Source: Bradyrhizobium sp. Gha (lineage in GTDB: Bacteria > Pseudomonadota > Alphaproteobacteria > Rhizobiales > Xanthobacteraceae). Taken from it: a stretch of DNA of 64,000 bases. Every line of letters starts with the position of its first letter. Position 1 is the stretch's first letter. The notes under the pieces are model-generated. The model had not been told where the DNA came from, made no database searches, and was given only the letters and a program-made list of their open reading frames with translations. The position numbers were made by a program, and so were the translations under genes. This document shows positions 1-9,289 of this stretch, in pieces. Location: NCBI RefSeq assembly GCF_900113735.1, contig NZ_FOQM01000001.1, forward strand, positions 588,799-652,798, in the 5' to 3' direction.

Positions 1-79
1 CGAGCGAAGAAGGCCGGCTGACGAAATCGCATCTCCCATCGCGCCGTGACGTCTTCCCTCACCGATCGGGCATCCTGAC

Positions 80-316
80 ATGCCCTGGTCGACGCCGTTC
101 GACGATCCGATCGGCCTGCGCGGCGGCGCCAAGCTGCGCACCTTGCAAGAAGCTGCCGACTTCATCATGCAGCTGCCCGAGGCTGAGCAGCAGGAGCCGC
201 GCTGGCAGACCGCGATCGAGATGCTGATCAACGCAGCCGAGGCCGGCGGCGGCTGGCTGATATTCGCTCGCATCGGCATGCTACGCGCGTTGAACGCGGA
301 TAGCGGGCATCGATGA
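80..316 (+). CDS. Small conserved hypothetical protein, 78 aa
   Basis: This is a short soluble protein with no signal peptide or membrane segment. It opens with WSTPFDDPI and has a central helix rich in Glu and Ala, followed by FARIGMLRALN near the C terminus. I recall this opening and the FARIG-MRALN pattern from a family of small Bradyrhizobium proteins of unknown role, but I have no search to confirm it. Codon use is GC3-rich like that of neighbouring genes. No clear Shine-Dalgarno sequence precedes the ATG, so the start is only probable. Function unknown. Confidence 0.7.
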   Translation: MPWSTPFDDPIGLRGGAKLRTLQEAADFIMQLPEAEQQEPRWQTAIEMLINAAEAGGGWLIFARIGMLRALNADSGHR

Positions 317-469
317 GCCGCGCTCGGCATGCTTGCCCGACAGCTTGATGAACAACCTCAACAAACCCTTAAGCGGCCGGATCACTTGTCGCGCCACGAG
401 CGCCATCGTGCCGCACCGGGTATTCCTACGGGACGCAAAATTAACCGATGATTCCCCTTGCTTACATCA

Positions 470-688
470 ATGTCCGGCCGTCGAAAAACCGGGGATCGGA
501 CGACCGTGCCGCAACAGGACGCCAGAAAGAACTACATCGGCATCGTGAGTGACACGGCCGAGGACGAGCGCATCGCCGACACGGCGGTGCAGGCGCAGCC
601 GCATGTCGTCAACTATCTGGTCGGTCGCCTTGCGGCCGCGCTGGGACGTCCTCCAAAGACTGCGCCGGGGCGCACCACCTCGAGTTGA
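470..688 (+). CDS. Possible small protein, 72 aa
   Basis: An open frame with GC3-rich codons over its middle part, rich in acidic residues, with a helical segment (QPHVVNYLVGRLAAALG) near residues 47-63. The ATG at 470 is preferred over an in-frame TTG at 458; neither has a strong ribosome site. I recognise no family. The codon pattern is the only support, so it may be a chance frame or a decayed gene. Confidence 0.35.
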   Translation: MSGRRKTGDRTTVPQQDARKNYIGIVSDTAEDERIADTAVQAQPHVVNYLVGRLAAALGRPPKTAPGRTTSS

Positions 689-874
689 GAACGCCCCCGC
701 TTCCGTCCATTTGAATTGGATAATGAAACGTTCGTTTAACGGCTGTTACGTTAAGAAACGACAGGCTACGTCGGCCGCACCCGCAATTTGATGCGCGAGA
801 AGCGTCTCGCCGATCACCTTACCAGTTTGATAACGACGCGCGCCTACGTTGGACCGGACGAACAGGAGTTGGCG

Positions 875-1039
875 ATGATTGTGCTCAGGTCTTTTCTTGC
901 CGATGAGAAGGGCGCCACCGCGATCGAGTACGGCCTGATTGCCGCCGGTATCGCCCTCGCCATCGTCACCGTCGTGACCAACACGGGCAGCGCCCTCCTC
1001 AGCAACAAGTTCAACTCGATCAGCACGGCCATGAAGTAA
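875..1039 (+). CDS. Flp/Fap-type IVb pilin
   Basis: A 54-residue pilin subunit. A short cytosolic leader with FLADEKGATAIEYGLIAAGIA carries the usual features of type IVb (Flp) pilins: a G-A-T-A-I-E-Y stretch with Glu five residues into the mature region, then a hydrophobic helix. These pilins are processed by a TadV/CpaA prepilin peptidase and assembled by the Tad system into adhesive pili. The ATG at 875 is chosen over an in-frame TTG at 788 because AGGAG (864-868) sits six bases before it and because the longer form would add an untypical leader. No other tad/cpa genes lie in the window, so this is an orphan pilin locus. Confidence 0.92.
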   Translation: MIVLRSFLADEKGATAIEYGLIAAGIALAIVTVVTNTGSALLSNKFNSISTAMK

Positions 1040-1050
1040 GGCCATCCCCT

Positions 1051-1121
1051 CGTCATTGCGAGCGCAGCGAGAGTCTTTCCGCGGAGGGATTCTGGATTGC
1101 TTCGCTGCGCTCGCAATGACG
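1051..1121. repeat. Palindromic intergenic repeat (REP-like)
   Basis: About 20 bases at 1051-1070 are repeated in inverted form at 1102-1121, with a roughly 30-base centre containing TCTGGATTGC. RNA from either strand would fold into a long hairpin. Elements with this end sequence (GTCATTGCGAGCGCAGCGA) are, from memory, scattered between genes in Bradyrhizobium. It lies just after the pilin gene and may act as its transcript end. Confidence 0.7.
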
Positions 1122-1156
1122 GAGTTAAGCCGCAGGGGCCAGTGATCGGCTGCCGA

Positions 1157-1243
1157 TCACTTCCGATATTGCTCGTCGCTGACCTTTTCCATCCAGTCGA
1201 CGTTCTTGCCATCAAGCGATTCCTGGATCGCGATGTGCGTCAG
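1157..1243 (-). pseudogene. 3-prime fragment of a cupin-domain protein
   Basis: Read on the minus strand, this stretch encodes 28 residues ending at a TGA at 1157: it contains [12 protein letters not shown] and [12 protein letters not shown]. That is the typical C terminus of the small cupin proteins whose bodies carry HTHPLGQ and HWHGA motifs. Everything upstream of the conserved T-H-I-A-I-Q-E is missing; the frame runs directly into LysR coding sequence on the other strand. It is therefore a fragment left by a deletion. See the LysR remnant entry. Confidence 0.7.
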
Positions 1244-1659
1244 TCCCGACCTGCGCATGGCCGTCGGCGGCTCGCCATCCTATTTTGCCGCACGCAAGAA
1301 GCCCAAAACTCCCCAGGACCTGACCCAACACAACTGCCTCAACCTTCGCCTGCCTACCCACGGCGGCAGCCTCTATGCGTGGGAGTTCGAAAAGAATGGC
1401 CGCGAGCTCAACGTGCGCGGAAGGGCAGCTCGTGTTCAACAGCGCGGGCCTGCTGCTGGACGGCGCGCTGAAGGGGCTCGGCCTTGCCTATCTCACGGAG
1501 GGACACGTGCAGCCTTACTTGTCCCGCGGGCAGCTGGTTCGCGTGCTCTCCGATTGGTGCCCGCCGTTCTCCGGATATCACCTTTATTATCCGAGCCGCC
1601 GCCGGCCCTCGCCGGCCTTCTCCCTGCTCGTCGACGCGCTTCGATACCGACAGAGATAG
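1239..1659 (+). pseudogene. C-terminal remnant of a LysR-family regulator, frameshifted
   Basis: The frame starting at 1239 encodes [27 protein letters not shown] and YAWEFEKNGREL, which are hallmark pieces of the LysR substrate-binding domain. Near 1420 the homology jumps to another frame that continues EGQLVFNSAG, GLGLAYLTE and SGYHLYYPSRR and ends at 1659. The N-terminal helix-turn-helix half is gone. The remnant abuts a cupin C-terminal fragment on the opposite strand, as expected if a deletion removed the shared divergent promoter and the 5-prime halves of both genes. It cannot encode a functional regulator. Confidence 0.82.
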
Positions 1660-1745
1660 CGACCCATTTCCGTCGACTTTGACGGCCATGCGAGGCCTGA
1701 TATTCTGCTGTCAATCGTTGGACCAGAACTGCTTGAAGGATGCGG

Positions 1746-2135
1746 ATGAGACGCGTGGCGCTCCTGGCTCTTGGCCTCATGGTGGTTGGCGTGTCGTCCC
1801 AGGACGGCGCGCGAGGACAGAGTTCGACCGCGCCGCCCGTTTCGCTGGCGGCGCCCAATGCACCGCCGCATGCGAGCGCCAAACACGCCAAGCCGGCTGC
1901 GTCCGGCAAAGAGCCGTCGCCACCCGTGATCGGCGGGCTGCCGGCATTGCCAAATCCAGCCGCCGACTACGACGGCTTCAGCGCCGGCACCGACGAAAAT
2001 GACGCACCGAGCCAGCTGACGCCGCCTGCGAGGTCGCGCGCAGCAAGAGACACCGGCCTCGACGCGCAGACGCTGGTCGACCAGGAAGACGAGGCGCTGA
2101 AGCGCAAGCTGACGATTTGTAAGCACTGCAAATAG
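1746..2135 (+). CDS. Exported hypothetical protein, 129 aa
   Basis: A secreted or periplasmic small protein of unknown role. The N terminus MRRVALLALGLMVVGVSS is a signal peptide. The mature part is low in complexity, Pro/Ala/Ser-rich, with a C-terminal helix (ALKRKLTIC) ending in a CKHCK motif that could hold a metal or a disulfide. The ATG at 1746 is preferred over one at 1740 because GAAGGA (1735-1740) is correctly spaced only for the former. It stands alone, 119 bases before the ThDP enzyme gene on the same strand. Confidence 0.65.
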   Translation: MRRVALLALGLMVVGVSSQDGARGQSSTAPPVSLAAPNAPPHASAKHAKPAASGKEPSPPVIGGLPALPNPAADYDGFSAGTDENDAPSQLTPPARSRAARDTGLDAQTLVDQEDEALKRKLTICKHCK

Positions 2136-2254
2136 CAGGCTGGCGGCTCGCTGCATAGCTGGCGGTCACTTGCTCACGCTTTACCCTTGCCGCATTTCCT
2201 GATCCTCTCTTCCCAACAGCCGGACCAACCGGCCATGCCAAGGAGAGAGACGCC

Positions 2255-3889
2255 ATGAAGCTCGGCACCGCCATTGCGGAAATCATGCGGCGAGAGGGGA
2301 TCGAGATCCTCTGTGGTTACCCCGTCAATCATCTGATCGAGCACGCGGCAAAGGCCGAGATCAGGCCCGTGATGGTGCGACAGGAGCGCGTCGGGTTGCA
2401 CATGGCGGATGCGATCTCTCGCGTGACCTCGGGGCGCACGATCGGCGCGTTCTGCATGCAGCACGGCCCTGGCGCGGAGAACGCGATGGGCGGCGTCGCG
2501 CAGTGCTTTGGCGAATCCGTGCCCGTGCTGGTGCTGCCGATGGGCTATCAGCGCCGGCTCGCGCATATCGAGCCGAACTTCAATTCCAGCGAAGCGATGA
2601 GGCCGTTCTCGAAATCGTCCGAGCCGATCATCCTGGCGGCGGAGGTCGCCAACATCTTTCGACGCGCCTTCACCAGGTTGAAGAACGGCCGTGGCGGTCC
2701 CGTGATCGTCGAAATTCCTGCCGACATGTGGAACGAGGAGGTGCCGGAACCGCTGAACTACACGCCGGTGCTGCGCACGCGCTACGGCGCCGACCCCGTC
2801 CACGTGAAAGAAGCCGCGCGCCTGCTCATCAACGCCAAGCGCCCCGTGATCTACGCCGGCCAGGGCGTGCATTACGCGCAGGCGTGGCCGCAGCTGAAGC
2901 GACTTGCGGAGCGGCTCGCCATCCCTGTCACCACCAGCCTCGGCGGCAAATCATCGTTTCCAGAGACGCATTCGCTCTCGCTCGGCTCCGGCGGCCTTGC
3001 GGTGCCCCGCGCGGTGCCGAAGTTCCTCGCTGAAGCCGATGTCATCTTCGGCATCGGCTGCTCCTTCACCGAGACCAGCTTCGGCATCGCGATGCCGAAG
3101 GACAAGACCATCATCCACTCCACGCTCGATCCGAACCATCTCAACAAGGATGTGGAAGCCAGGATCGGTCTCGTCGGCGACGCCGGTCTCGTGCTCGATG
3201 CGCTGCTGCAGGAGATCAGCAACACCGTCACCGCCGATCGCGATGCTTCGGCGGTCGTGGCCGAGATCGCGGCCTCGCACAAGGAGTGGCTGGCGAAGTG
3301 GATGCCGAAACTCACAAGCAACGATGCACCGCTCAATCCCTATCGCGTGCTCTGGGACTTGCAACACACCGTCGACATCGAGAACACCATCATCACCCAT
3401 GATGCCGGCAGCCCGCGCGACCAGCTCTCGCCGTTCTGGAAAGCGGTCACACCGCTCTCCTATCTCGGCTGGGGCAAGACGACGCAGCTTGGCTACGGCC
3501 TCGGCCTCGCGATGGGCGCAAAACTGGCCAAGCCCGACAAGCTCTGCATCAATGTCTGGGGCGATGCGGCGATCGGCTTCACCGGCATGGATTTCGAGAC
3601 CGCGGTGCGCGAGCGCATCCCGATCATGTCGATCCTGCTCAACAATTTTTCGATGGCGATCGAATTGAAGGTGATGCCGATTTCGACCGAAAAGTACCGC
3701 TCGACCGACATTTCCGGCGACTACGCCGCGATGGCGCGCGCCTTCGGCGGCTATGGCGAGCGGGTGACAAACCCGGAGGACATCATCCCCGCGATCAAGC
3801 GCGGCATCCAGAAAACGACGGAAGGCGTGCCGGTGCTGCTGGAGTTCATCACCAGCAAGGAGACCGAGGTGTCGCGGCCGGGCACCTGA
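2255..3889 (+). CDS. Thiamine-pyrophosphate-dependent enzyme, acetolactate synthase-like
   Basis: A 544-residue member of the ThDP-dependent POX/AHAS superfamily. The order is the usual PYR, central and PP domains. The cofactor-activating glutamate is Glu44 in the VRQERVG motif. The ThDP/Mg motif begins GDA (436-438) and ends NN (463-464), the right spacing, but the family consensus is GDG, so the third position is substituted. FAD is not necessarily used. Family relatives decarboxylate or ligate 2-oxo acids; the substrate cannot be told from sequence. A strong AGGAGAGA site precedes the ATG. No small regulatory subunit (ilvN-like) is adjacent, which argues against a biosynthetic acetolactate synthase. 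Confidence 0.88.
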   Translation: MKLGTAIAEIMRREGIEILCGYPVNHLIEHAAKAEIRPVMVRQERVGLHMADAISRVTSGRTIGAFCMQHGPGAENAMGGVAQCFGESVPVLVLPMGYQRRLAHIEPNFNSSEAMRPFSKSSEPIILAAEVANIFRRAFTRLKNGRGGPVIVEIPADMWNEEVPEPLNYTPVLRTRYGADPVHVKEAARLLINAKRPVIYAGQGVHYAQAWPQLKRLAERLAIPVTTSLGGKSSFPETHSLSLGSGGLAVPRAVPKFLAEADVIFGIGCSFTETSFGIAMPKDKTIIHSTLDPNHLNKDVEARIGLVGDAGLVLDALLQEISNTVTADRDASAVVAEIAASHKEWLAKWMPKLTSNDAPLNPYRVLWDLQHTVDIENTIITHDAGSPRDQLSPFWKAVTPLSYLGWGKTTQLGYGLGLAMGAKLAKPDKLCINVWGDAAIGFTGMDFETAVRERIPIMSILLNNFSMAIELKVMPISTEKYRSTDISGDYAAMARAFGGYGERVTNPEDIIPAIKRGIQKTTEGVPVLLEFITSKETEVSRPGT

Positions 3890-3978
3890 GCCAGCCGCAG
3901 TGCCGCAGGCGCTGGCACGCGCCGCAGGAGATGTGATAATCCGGCCCGGTGCCGCGCCTGCGGCGGCATTCAGCCGGA

Positions 3979-6042
3979 ATGCGAATGACCTCCCCTTCCA
4001 ACGATGCTGCCGGGATCGACGAGCTCAAGCGGCAACTGCTGTCGGCCGCAGCCGAGAACGCGCGGCTGCGCGATCGCCAGAGTGCCACCGCCGAGATATT
4101 GCGGACCATCGCGGCCTCCCCGTCGGACGCGCGGCCCGTATTCGCGGCGATCGCGTCGAGCTCAAAGCGCCTGCTCGGCGGCTTCTCCGCCACCGTGCTC
4201 CAGTTCATCGGCGACGAGCTGCATCTGGTGGCGTTCACGCCAACCAGCCCGGAAGGCGACGAAGGGTTGAAGGCGTCGTTCCCGCGGCGGATCGAGGATT
4301 TTCCAACCTTCGCGCTGGTCCGCGGCGGCGAGACGATCCAGTTTCCGGACAGCGAGGCCGCTGACGTCCCCGAGCTGAACCGTGACCTGGCGCGACTGCG
4401 CGGCTTCCGCAGCGTGCTGTTCATGCCGCTGATGAACCGCGGCACGGCGGTCGGCATGATCAGCGTCACGCGTACCGTAACGGGCGCATTCGCGCCCGAC
4501 CTGGTGCAGTTGTTGCAGACCTTCGCCGACCAGGCCGTGATCGCGATCGAGAATGCGCGCCTGTTCAACGCGACGCGCGAGACGCTCGAGCGCCAGACCG
4601 CGACGGCCGACATCCTGAAAGTGATGGCGGCTTCACCATCCGACGTGCAGCCGGTGTTCGATGCCATCGCGGCCAATGCCAACAGGCTGATCGACGGCTT
4701 CTCCACCGCGGTGCTGCGCTATAGCGACGGCGCAGCGCACCTTGCGGCGTTCACGCCCGTCGATCCCGAGGGCGACCGTGTGCTGCAAGCGTCCTTCCCG
4801 GTGCCGTTCGCGCAGTTCCCGGCCTACCAGCTCACGGCCAACGGTGAATCGGCGCAAGTACCCGACACCGAGCGTGAGCTGGCCACCCGCGACATCGCGC
4901 GCGCCCGTGGCTTTCGCAGCATGCTGTTCACGCCGCTGATGAGCGAAGGTGAAGCCAGAGGCGTCATCATCGCGACGCGGCGCACGACCGGCGCATTCCC
5001 CGAGCATCATGTGCGGCTGCTGCAGACGTTCGCAGACCAGGCGGTGATCGCCGTCAAGAACGTCAGCCTGTTCAACGCCACGAGGGAAGCCCTGGAACGC
5101 CAGACCGCGACCGCCGATATCCTCAAGGTGATTGCCGCCTCGCCCGCCGACGTCACGCCGGTGTTCCAGGCGATCTCCGACAGCGCCAAGGCGCTGGTCG
5201 GCGGACATTCCTCTGCCGTCACCCGCGTCGTCGACGGCATGCTGCACCTCGCCGCCTTCACCACCGACAATGAGGCCGGCAACGCGGATTTGCTCAGCTC
5301 CTTCCCGGCGCCGCTGTCGGCGTCAGGCATTCACAGCCGCGTCGCAACCAGCGGTAAGTACGCCTTCCGCAGCGACATGCAGAACGAGCCAGACCTGACC
5401 GAGGCCATGCGGGAGCTGGCCCGGACCCGCGGCTACCGCAGCATCCTCGTCATCCCGATGCTGCGCGACGGCGTTGCGATCGGGACCATCGGCGTGACGC
5501 GGCGCGAGGCCGGCCATTTCCCCGACAAGGCGATCAGCCTGCTCAAGACCTTTGCCGACCAGGCGGTGATCGCGATCGAGAACACACGGCTGTTCAACGA
5601 AGTCCAGGACCGCACGCGGGAGCTTACCGAATCCCTGGAGCAACAGACCGCGACATCGGAGGTGCTCAGCGTCATCAGCCGGTCGAATGGCGATCTCAGG
5701 CCCGTATTCGAGGCGATGCTCGGCAAGGCAATGCAGCTCTGCGGCGCCAGTTTCGGCGTGCTCAATACCTATGACGGCACGCAATTCCACACAGCCGCCA
5801 CTTACGGCTTGCCTCCCGCCTACGAAGAATTCCGGCGCAAGGCGCCTCTCAATTATGGTCCGGCCACCGCACCGGCGCGCCTCTTGAGGGGCGAACCGTT
5901 CGTCGAAATTATCGACCTTCTGGAATCGGACGTCTATCGCAGCGAGAGCCGAACCGCCGGGCGTTGGTCGATCTCGGCGGCGCGCGCAGTCTGCTCGCGG
6001 TGCCGTTGCTCCAGGACGAGCGCGTCGTCGGCAACGTCATGA
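3979..6042 (+). CDS. Multi-GAF sensor histidine kinase, N-terminal part before a frameshift
   Basis: This frame carries the first half of a large cytosolic sensor kinase. A short coiled-coil leader is followed by three GAF modules, each introduced by a linker like [19 protein letters not shown] and each ending [16 protein letters not shown] (linkers near 4073, 4594 and 5095), then the start of a fourth near 5640. At about 5945-5955 the frame shifts: homology continues in the frame of the next entry ([17 protein letters not shown]), while this frame runs on with Arg/Ser/Cys-rich junk to 6042. Restoring one base gives a single protein of about 1190 residues. Starts at 3979 or 3985 (ATG) are preferred to a GTG at 3949. 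GAF domains bind small ligands or serve as partner-sensing modules; no transmembrane segments are present. Confidence 0.8.
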   Translation: MRMTSPSNDAAGIDELKRQLLSAAAENARLRDRQSATAEILRTIAASPSDARPVFAAIASSSKRLLGGFSATVLQFIGDELHLVAFTPTSPEGDEGLKASFPRRIEDFPTFALVRGGETIQFPDSEAADVPELNRDLARLRGFRSVLFMPLMNRGTAVGMISVTRTVTGAFAPDLVQLLQTFADQAVIAIENARLFNATRETLERQTATADILKVMAASPSDVQPVFDAIAANANRLIDGFSTAVLRYSDGAAHLAAFTPVDPEGDRVLQASFPVPFAQFPAYQLTANGESAQVPDTERELATRDIARARGFRSMLFTPLMSEGEARGVIIATRRTTGAFPEHHVRLLQTFADQAVIAVKNVSLFNATREALERQTATADILKVIAASPADVTPVFQAISDSAKALVGGHSSAVTRVVDGMLHLAAFTTDNEAGNADLLSSFPAPLSASGIHSRVATSGKYAFRSDMQNEPDLTEAMRELARTRGYRSILVIPMLRDGVAIGTIGVTRREAGHFPDKAISLLKTFADQAVIAIENTRLFNEVQDRTRELTESLEQQTATSEVLSVISRSNGDLRPVFEAMLGKAMQLCGASFGVLNTYDGTQFHTAATYGLPPAYEEFRRKAPLNYGPATAPARLLRGEPFVEIIDLLESDVYRSESRTAGRWSISAARAVCSRCRCSRTSASSATS

Positions 6043-7556
6043 TCTTCCGGCAGGAGAACCGGCCCTTCTCCCGGAAGCAGATCACCTTGCTGAACCAGTT
6101 CGCGGCGCAAGCCGTGATCGCCATCGAGAACGCGCGACTGCTCGGCGAATTGCGTCAGCGCACCGAAAATTTGACCGAGTCGCTGCAACAGCAAACGGCG
6201 ACTGCCGAGGTGCTCAAGGTCATCAGCCGCTCGGCGTTCGACCTGCAGGCGGTGCTCGATACGCTGGTCGAATCGGCGGCGCGACTATGCGAAGCCGATA
6301 TGGCGGCGATTACCCGCAAGTCCGGCAGTAGCTATTTCCGGGCGGGCTCCTACGGTTTCCCGGCCAAATTCGTCGAATATGTAAGAGATCTCCCGGTCAG
6401 GCCAGACAGGCGCACCATCACGGGGCGGACTTTGCTCGGCGACAAGGTGGTCCATGTCACCGACGTGCTCGAAGACCCCGATTACTTCTTCGAAGGCCAG
6501 GAATTGAGCGGCAATCCGCGTAGCTTCCTCGGTGTGCCCTTGCTGCGCGAAGGCAGCACGGTAGGTGCAATTGTTCTCGCACGTCGCGCAATCCGGCCGT
6601 TCAGCGAAAAGCAGATCGAGCTCGTGACCAGCTTCGCCGACCAGGCCGTCATCGCGATCGAGAATGTGCGCCTCTTCGACGAAGTGCAGGCCCGCACGCA
6701 GGAGCTCGCCAGATCGCTTGACGATCTGCGCGCGGCACAGGACCGGCTGGTCCAGACCGAGAAGCTGGCCTCGCTCGGCCAGCTCACCGCCGGCATCGCG
6801 CATGAGATCAAGAACCCGCTCAACTTCGTCAACAATTTCGCCGCGCTTTCGACTGAGCTCACCGACGAGCTGAACGAGGTGCTTGCGCCCGTTCCGCTCG
6901 GCGACGATGTCCGCAACGATGTCGACGAGTTGACGGGGCTGCTGAAGGACAATTTGCAAAAGGTCGTGCAGCACGGCAAGCGCGCCGATTCCATCGTCAA
7001 GAACATGCTGCTGCATTCGCGCGAAGGCAGTGGCGAACACCGGGCGGCCGACATCAACGCGCTGGTCGAGGAGAGCCTCGACCTTGCCTATCACGGTGCC
7101 CGCGCCGAGCAGCCGCATTTCGACGTCACGGTGAAGCGCGAACTCGATCCGGCGGCGGGCTTCGCCGAAGTGTTCCCGCAGGAGATCACGCGGGTGTTGC
7201 TGAACCTGGTCTCGAACGGGTTTTACGCAGTGGCAAAACGCCGGGCGGAAAGCGATGCCGGCGCTTTCGAGCCGGTCGTGACCGCCACGACGCGCGACCG
7301 CGGCGACCGCATCGAGATCCGTATCCGCGACAACGGTACCGGCATTCCCGATGCGGTGAAGGCGAAGATGTTCAATCCGTTCTTCACCACCAAACCGGCC
7401 GGCCAAGGCACCGGTCTCGGGCTGTCGATGAGCCACGACATCGTGGTGAAGCAGCATGGCGGCACCATCGACGTCGCGACGGAGCCCGGCGTGTTCACGG
7501 AGTTTACGATTCTGCTGCCGCGAAAAAGTGGGTTTTCAGACAACAGCAGGGGATAG
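5964..7556 (+). CDS. Multi-GAF sensor histidine kinase, C-terminal kinase part after the frameshift
   Basis: This frame holds the rest of the fourth GAF domain, a fifth GAF (linker [15 protein letters not shown] near 6187), then a coiled coil and a HisKA domain with the phospho-acceptor in [19 protein letters not shown]. The HATPase domain shows NLVSNGFYA (N box), DNGTGIP (G1) and [13 protein letters not shown] (G2). It ends at 7556, four bases ahead of the next gene, whose ribosome site AGGGG lies inside this reading frame, so the two are likely co-transcribed. No receiver domain or response regulator is adjacent. On its own the 5964 TTG is unlikely to be a true start; this is the tail of the gene that begins near 3979. 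Confidence 0.82.
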   Translation: MVDLGGARSLLAVPLLQDERVVGNVMIFRQENRPFSRKQITLLNQFAAQAVIAIENARLLGELRQRTENLTESLQQQTATAEVLKVISRSAFDLQAVLDTLVESAARLCEADMAAITRKSGSSYFRAGSYGFPAKFVEYVRDLPVRPDRRTITGRTLLGDKVVHVTDVLEDPDYFFEGQELSGNPRSFLGVPLLREGSTVGAIVLARRAIRPFSEKQIELVTSFADQAVIAIENVRLFDEVQARTQELARSLDDLRAAQDRLVQTEKLASLGQLTAGIAHEIKNPLNFVNNFAALSTELTDELNEVLAPVPLGDDVRNDVDELTGLLKDNLQKVVQHGKRADSIVKNMLLHSREGSGEHRAADINALVEESLDLAYHGARAEQPHFDVTVKRELDPAAGFAEVFPQEITRVLLNLVSNGFYAVAKRRAESDAGAFEPVVTATTRDRGDRIEIRIRDNGTGIPDAVKAKMFNPFFTTKPAGQGTGLGLSMSHDIVVKQHGGTIDVATEPGVFTEFTILLPRKSGFSDNSRG

Positions 7557-7558
7557 CG

Positions 7559-9283
7559 TTGCCGCCAGGAGCCTTCCAGAAGCCGGCGCGACTGGTCCGG
7601 CGGCAAATACAGTCGCTGTCCGGCGTCGGGCTCATGCTCGGCGCCCTGTTCTTCGCCGCCGCGCTGACGCCGACCCTGATCCCGCGGAGCTATCTCACGC
7701 AAGGCGCCCTCGCCGGCGCTTGTTTTGCGATCGGCTACCTCGCCGGAAATCTCTGGCGCTGGTTGTGGCACTATCTCGAACTGCCCGAGCCCTCGGCGCA
7801 GCTGCGATCCGGAGCGAATGCGCTGGTCGCAGCCGGCTGCCTGATCGTCGTCATCGTCTGCCTCTGGCGCGCCGCCGGATGGCAGAACTCCATCCGCGCC
7901 GTCATGAAGATGCCACCGGTCGAGACCGCCCACCCGCTCAAGATCTCTGCCGTCGCCCTGATCACATTCGTGGTGCTGCTGGCGCTGGGCCGGCTGTTCG
8001 TGCGCGTCTCGCGGTTCCTCGCCGTCGGCGCGAAGCGCATCATTCCGCGAAAGGTCGCCAATGTCCTCGGCGTCGTGATGGCAGGCCTGCTGTTCTGGTC
8101 GATCGCCAACAATCTCCTGATCAGCACGGCGTTTCGCGCGCTCGATTCGTCCTTTCGCGAATTCGACGGCTTGTTCGAGCCCGAGCGGCCGCAACCGACC
8201 AGCCCCGGGAAGACGGGTAGCGCGGCATCGCTGGTGAAGTGGACGGAGCTCGGGCGCATGGATCGCCGGTTCATTGCCTCCGGCCCGACCCGAGCCGAGA
8301 TTAGCGCCGTGACCGGACAGACTGCGCAGGCGCCTGTCCGCGTCTATGTCGGCCTCGCCGGGGCCGACACGGCGCAGGCGCGCGCGCGGCTTGCGCTCGA
8401 CGAGCTCAAGCGGCAGCACGGTTTTGAGCGCTCCATCCTCATCGTCGTCACGCCGACCGGCACCGGCTGGATCGATCCGGCCGCGATGGATTCGGTGGAA
8501 TATCTCCATCATGGAGATGTCGCGAGCGTCGCAGTCCAGTACTCCTATCTCAACAGCCCATTGTCACTGCTGTTTCAGCCCGAATACGGCGCGGAAGCGG
8601 CGCGCGCCTTGTTTGCAGAGATCTACGGCTACTGGACCACGCTACCCCGAGAGAGGCGGCCGAAGCTTTATTTGCATGGGCTGAGCCTCGGCGCCCTCAA
8701 CTCGGAAAAATCCGCAGAGCTGTTCGAGACCATCGGCGATCCCATTGCAGGCGCGCTTTGGAGCGGGGCGCCGTTCGCGAGCCGCATCTGGCGCTCGATC
8801 GTTGCGAACCGCAATCCGGGCTCGCTGGCGTGGCTGCCGGAGTTTCGCGACGGCCGCTTGGTCCGCTTCATGAACCAGAATGGGCCGATAGTGCCCGCAG
8901 ATGCGCCCTGGGGGCCGATGCGCGTGGTCTATCTGCAATATGCCAGCGACGCGATCACGTTCTTTGACTACCGCGACGCGTTCCAGGCGCCGGCCTGGAT
9001 GTCGACGCCGCGCGGGCCCGACGTGTCGCCGGAATTGCGATGGTATCCGATCGTGACGATGCTGCAGCTCGCGCTCGACATGGCGGTCGCGAACGGCACA
9101 CCGATGGGCTATGGCCATGTCTATGCACCCGAGCACTACGTCGATGCCTGGGTCGCTGTCACCGATATCCATGACTGGTCCGCTGAGGCGCTGGCGCGGC
9201 TGAAGAGCCGTCTTGCAGCGGAGGGGCGGAAAGGCGCCGCGGGCAATGCCGACGCAAACGCCTACTCCGACCGGGGCGGCTAG
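7559..9283 (+). CDS. Membrane-anchored alpha/beta hydrolase (Abhydrolase_9 type)
   Basis: A 574-residue inner-membrane enzyme. The N-terminal 200 residues hold four or five hydrophobic helices (LMLGALFFAAALTPTLIP, ALAGACFAIGYLAG and others), matching the N-terminal domain of the Abhydrolase_9 family. The C-terminal catalytic domain has the nucleophile elbow GLSLG with Ser376, followed by a conserved GALWSGAPF segment, and closes with GYGHVYAPEHYVDAW, which supplies the His. Relatives are uncharacterised esterase-like proteins found with lipid or wall functions. The start is a TTG at 7559, supported by AGGGG (7548-7552) and tight coupling to the kinase gene upstream. It meets the MFS gene tail to tail. 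Confidence 0.82.
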   Translation: MPPGAFQKPARLVRRQIQSLSGVGLMLGALFFAAALTPTLIPRSYLTQGALAGACFAIGYLAGNLWRWLWHYLELPEPSAQLRSGANALVAAGCLIVVIVCLWRAAGWQNSIRAVMKMPPVETAHPLKISAVALITFVVLLALGRLFVRVSRFLAVGAKRIIPRKVANVLGVVMAGLLFWSIANNLLISTAFRALDSSFREFDGLFEPERPQPTSPGKTGSAASLVKWTELGRMDRRFIASGPTRAEISAVTGQTAQAPVRVYVGLAGADTAQARARLALDELKRQHGFERSILIVVTPTGTGWIDPAAMDSVEYLHHGDVASVAVQYSYLNSPLSLLFQPEYGAEAARALFAEIYGYWTTLPRERRPKLYLHGLSLGALNSEKSAELFETIGDPIAGALWSGAPFASRIWRSIVANRNPGSLAWLPEFRDGRLVRFMNQNGPIVPADAPWGPMRVVYLQYASDAITFFDYRDAFQAPAWMSTPRGPDVSPELRWYPIVTMLQLALDMAVANGTPMGYGHVYAPEHYVDAWVAVTDIHDWSAEALARLKSRLAAEGRKGAAGNADANAYSDRGG

Positions 9284-9289
9284 CGCCGC

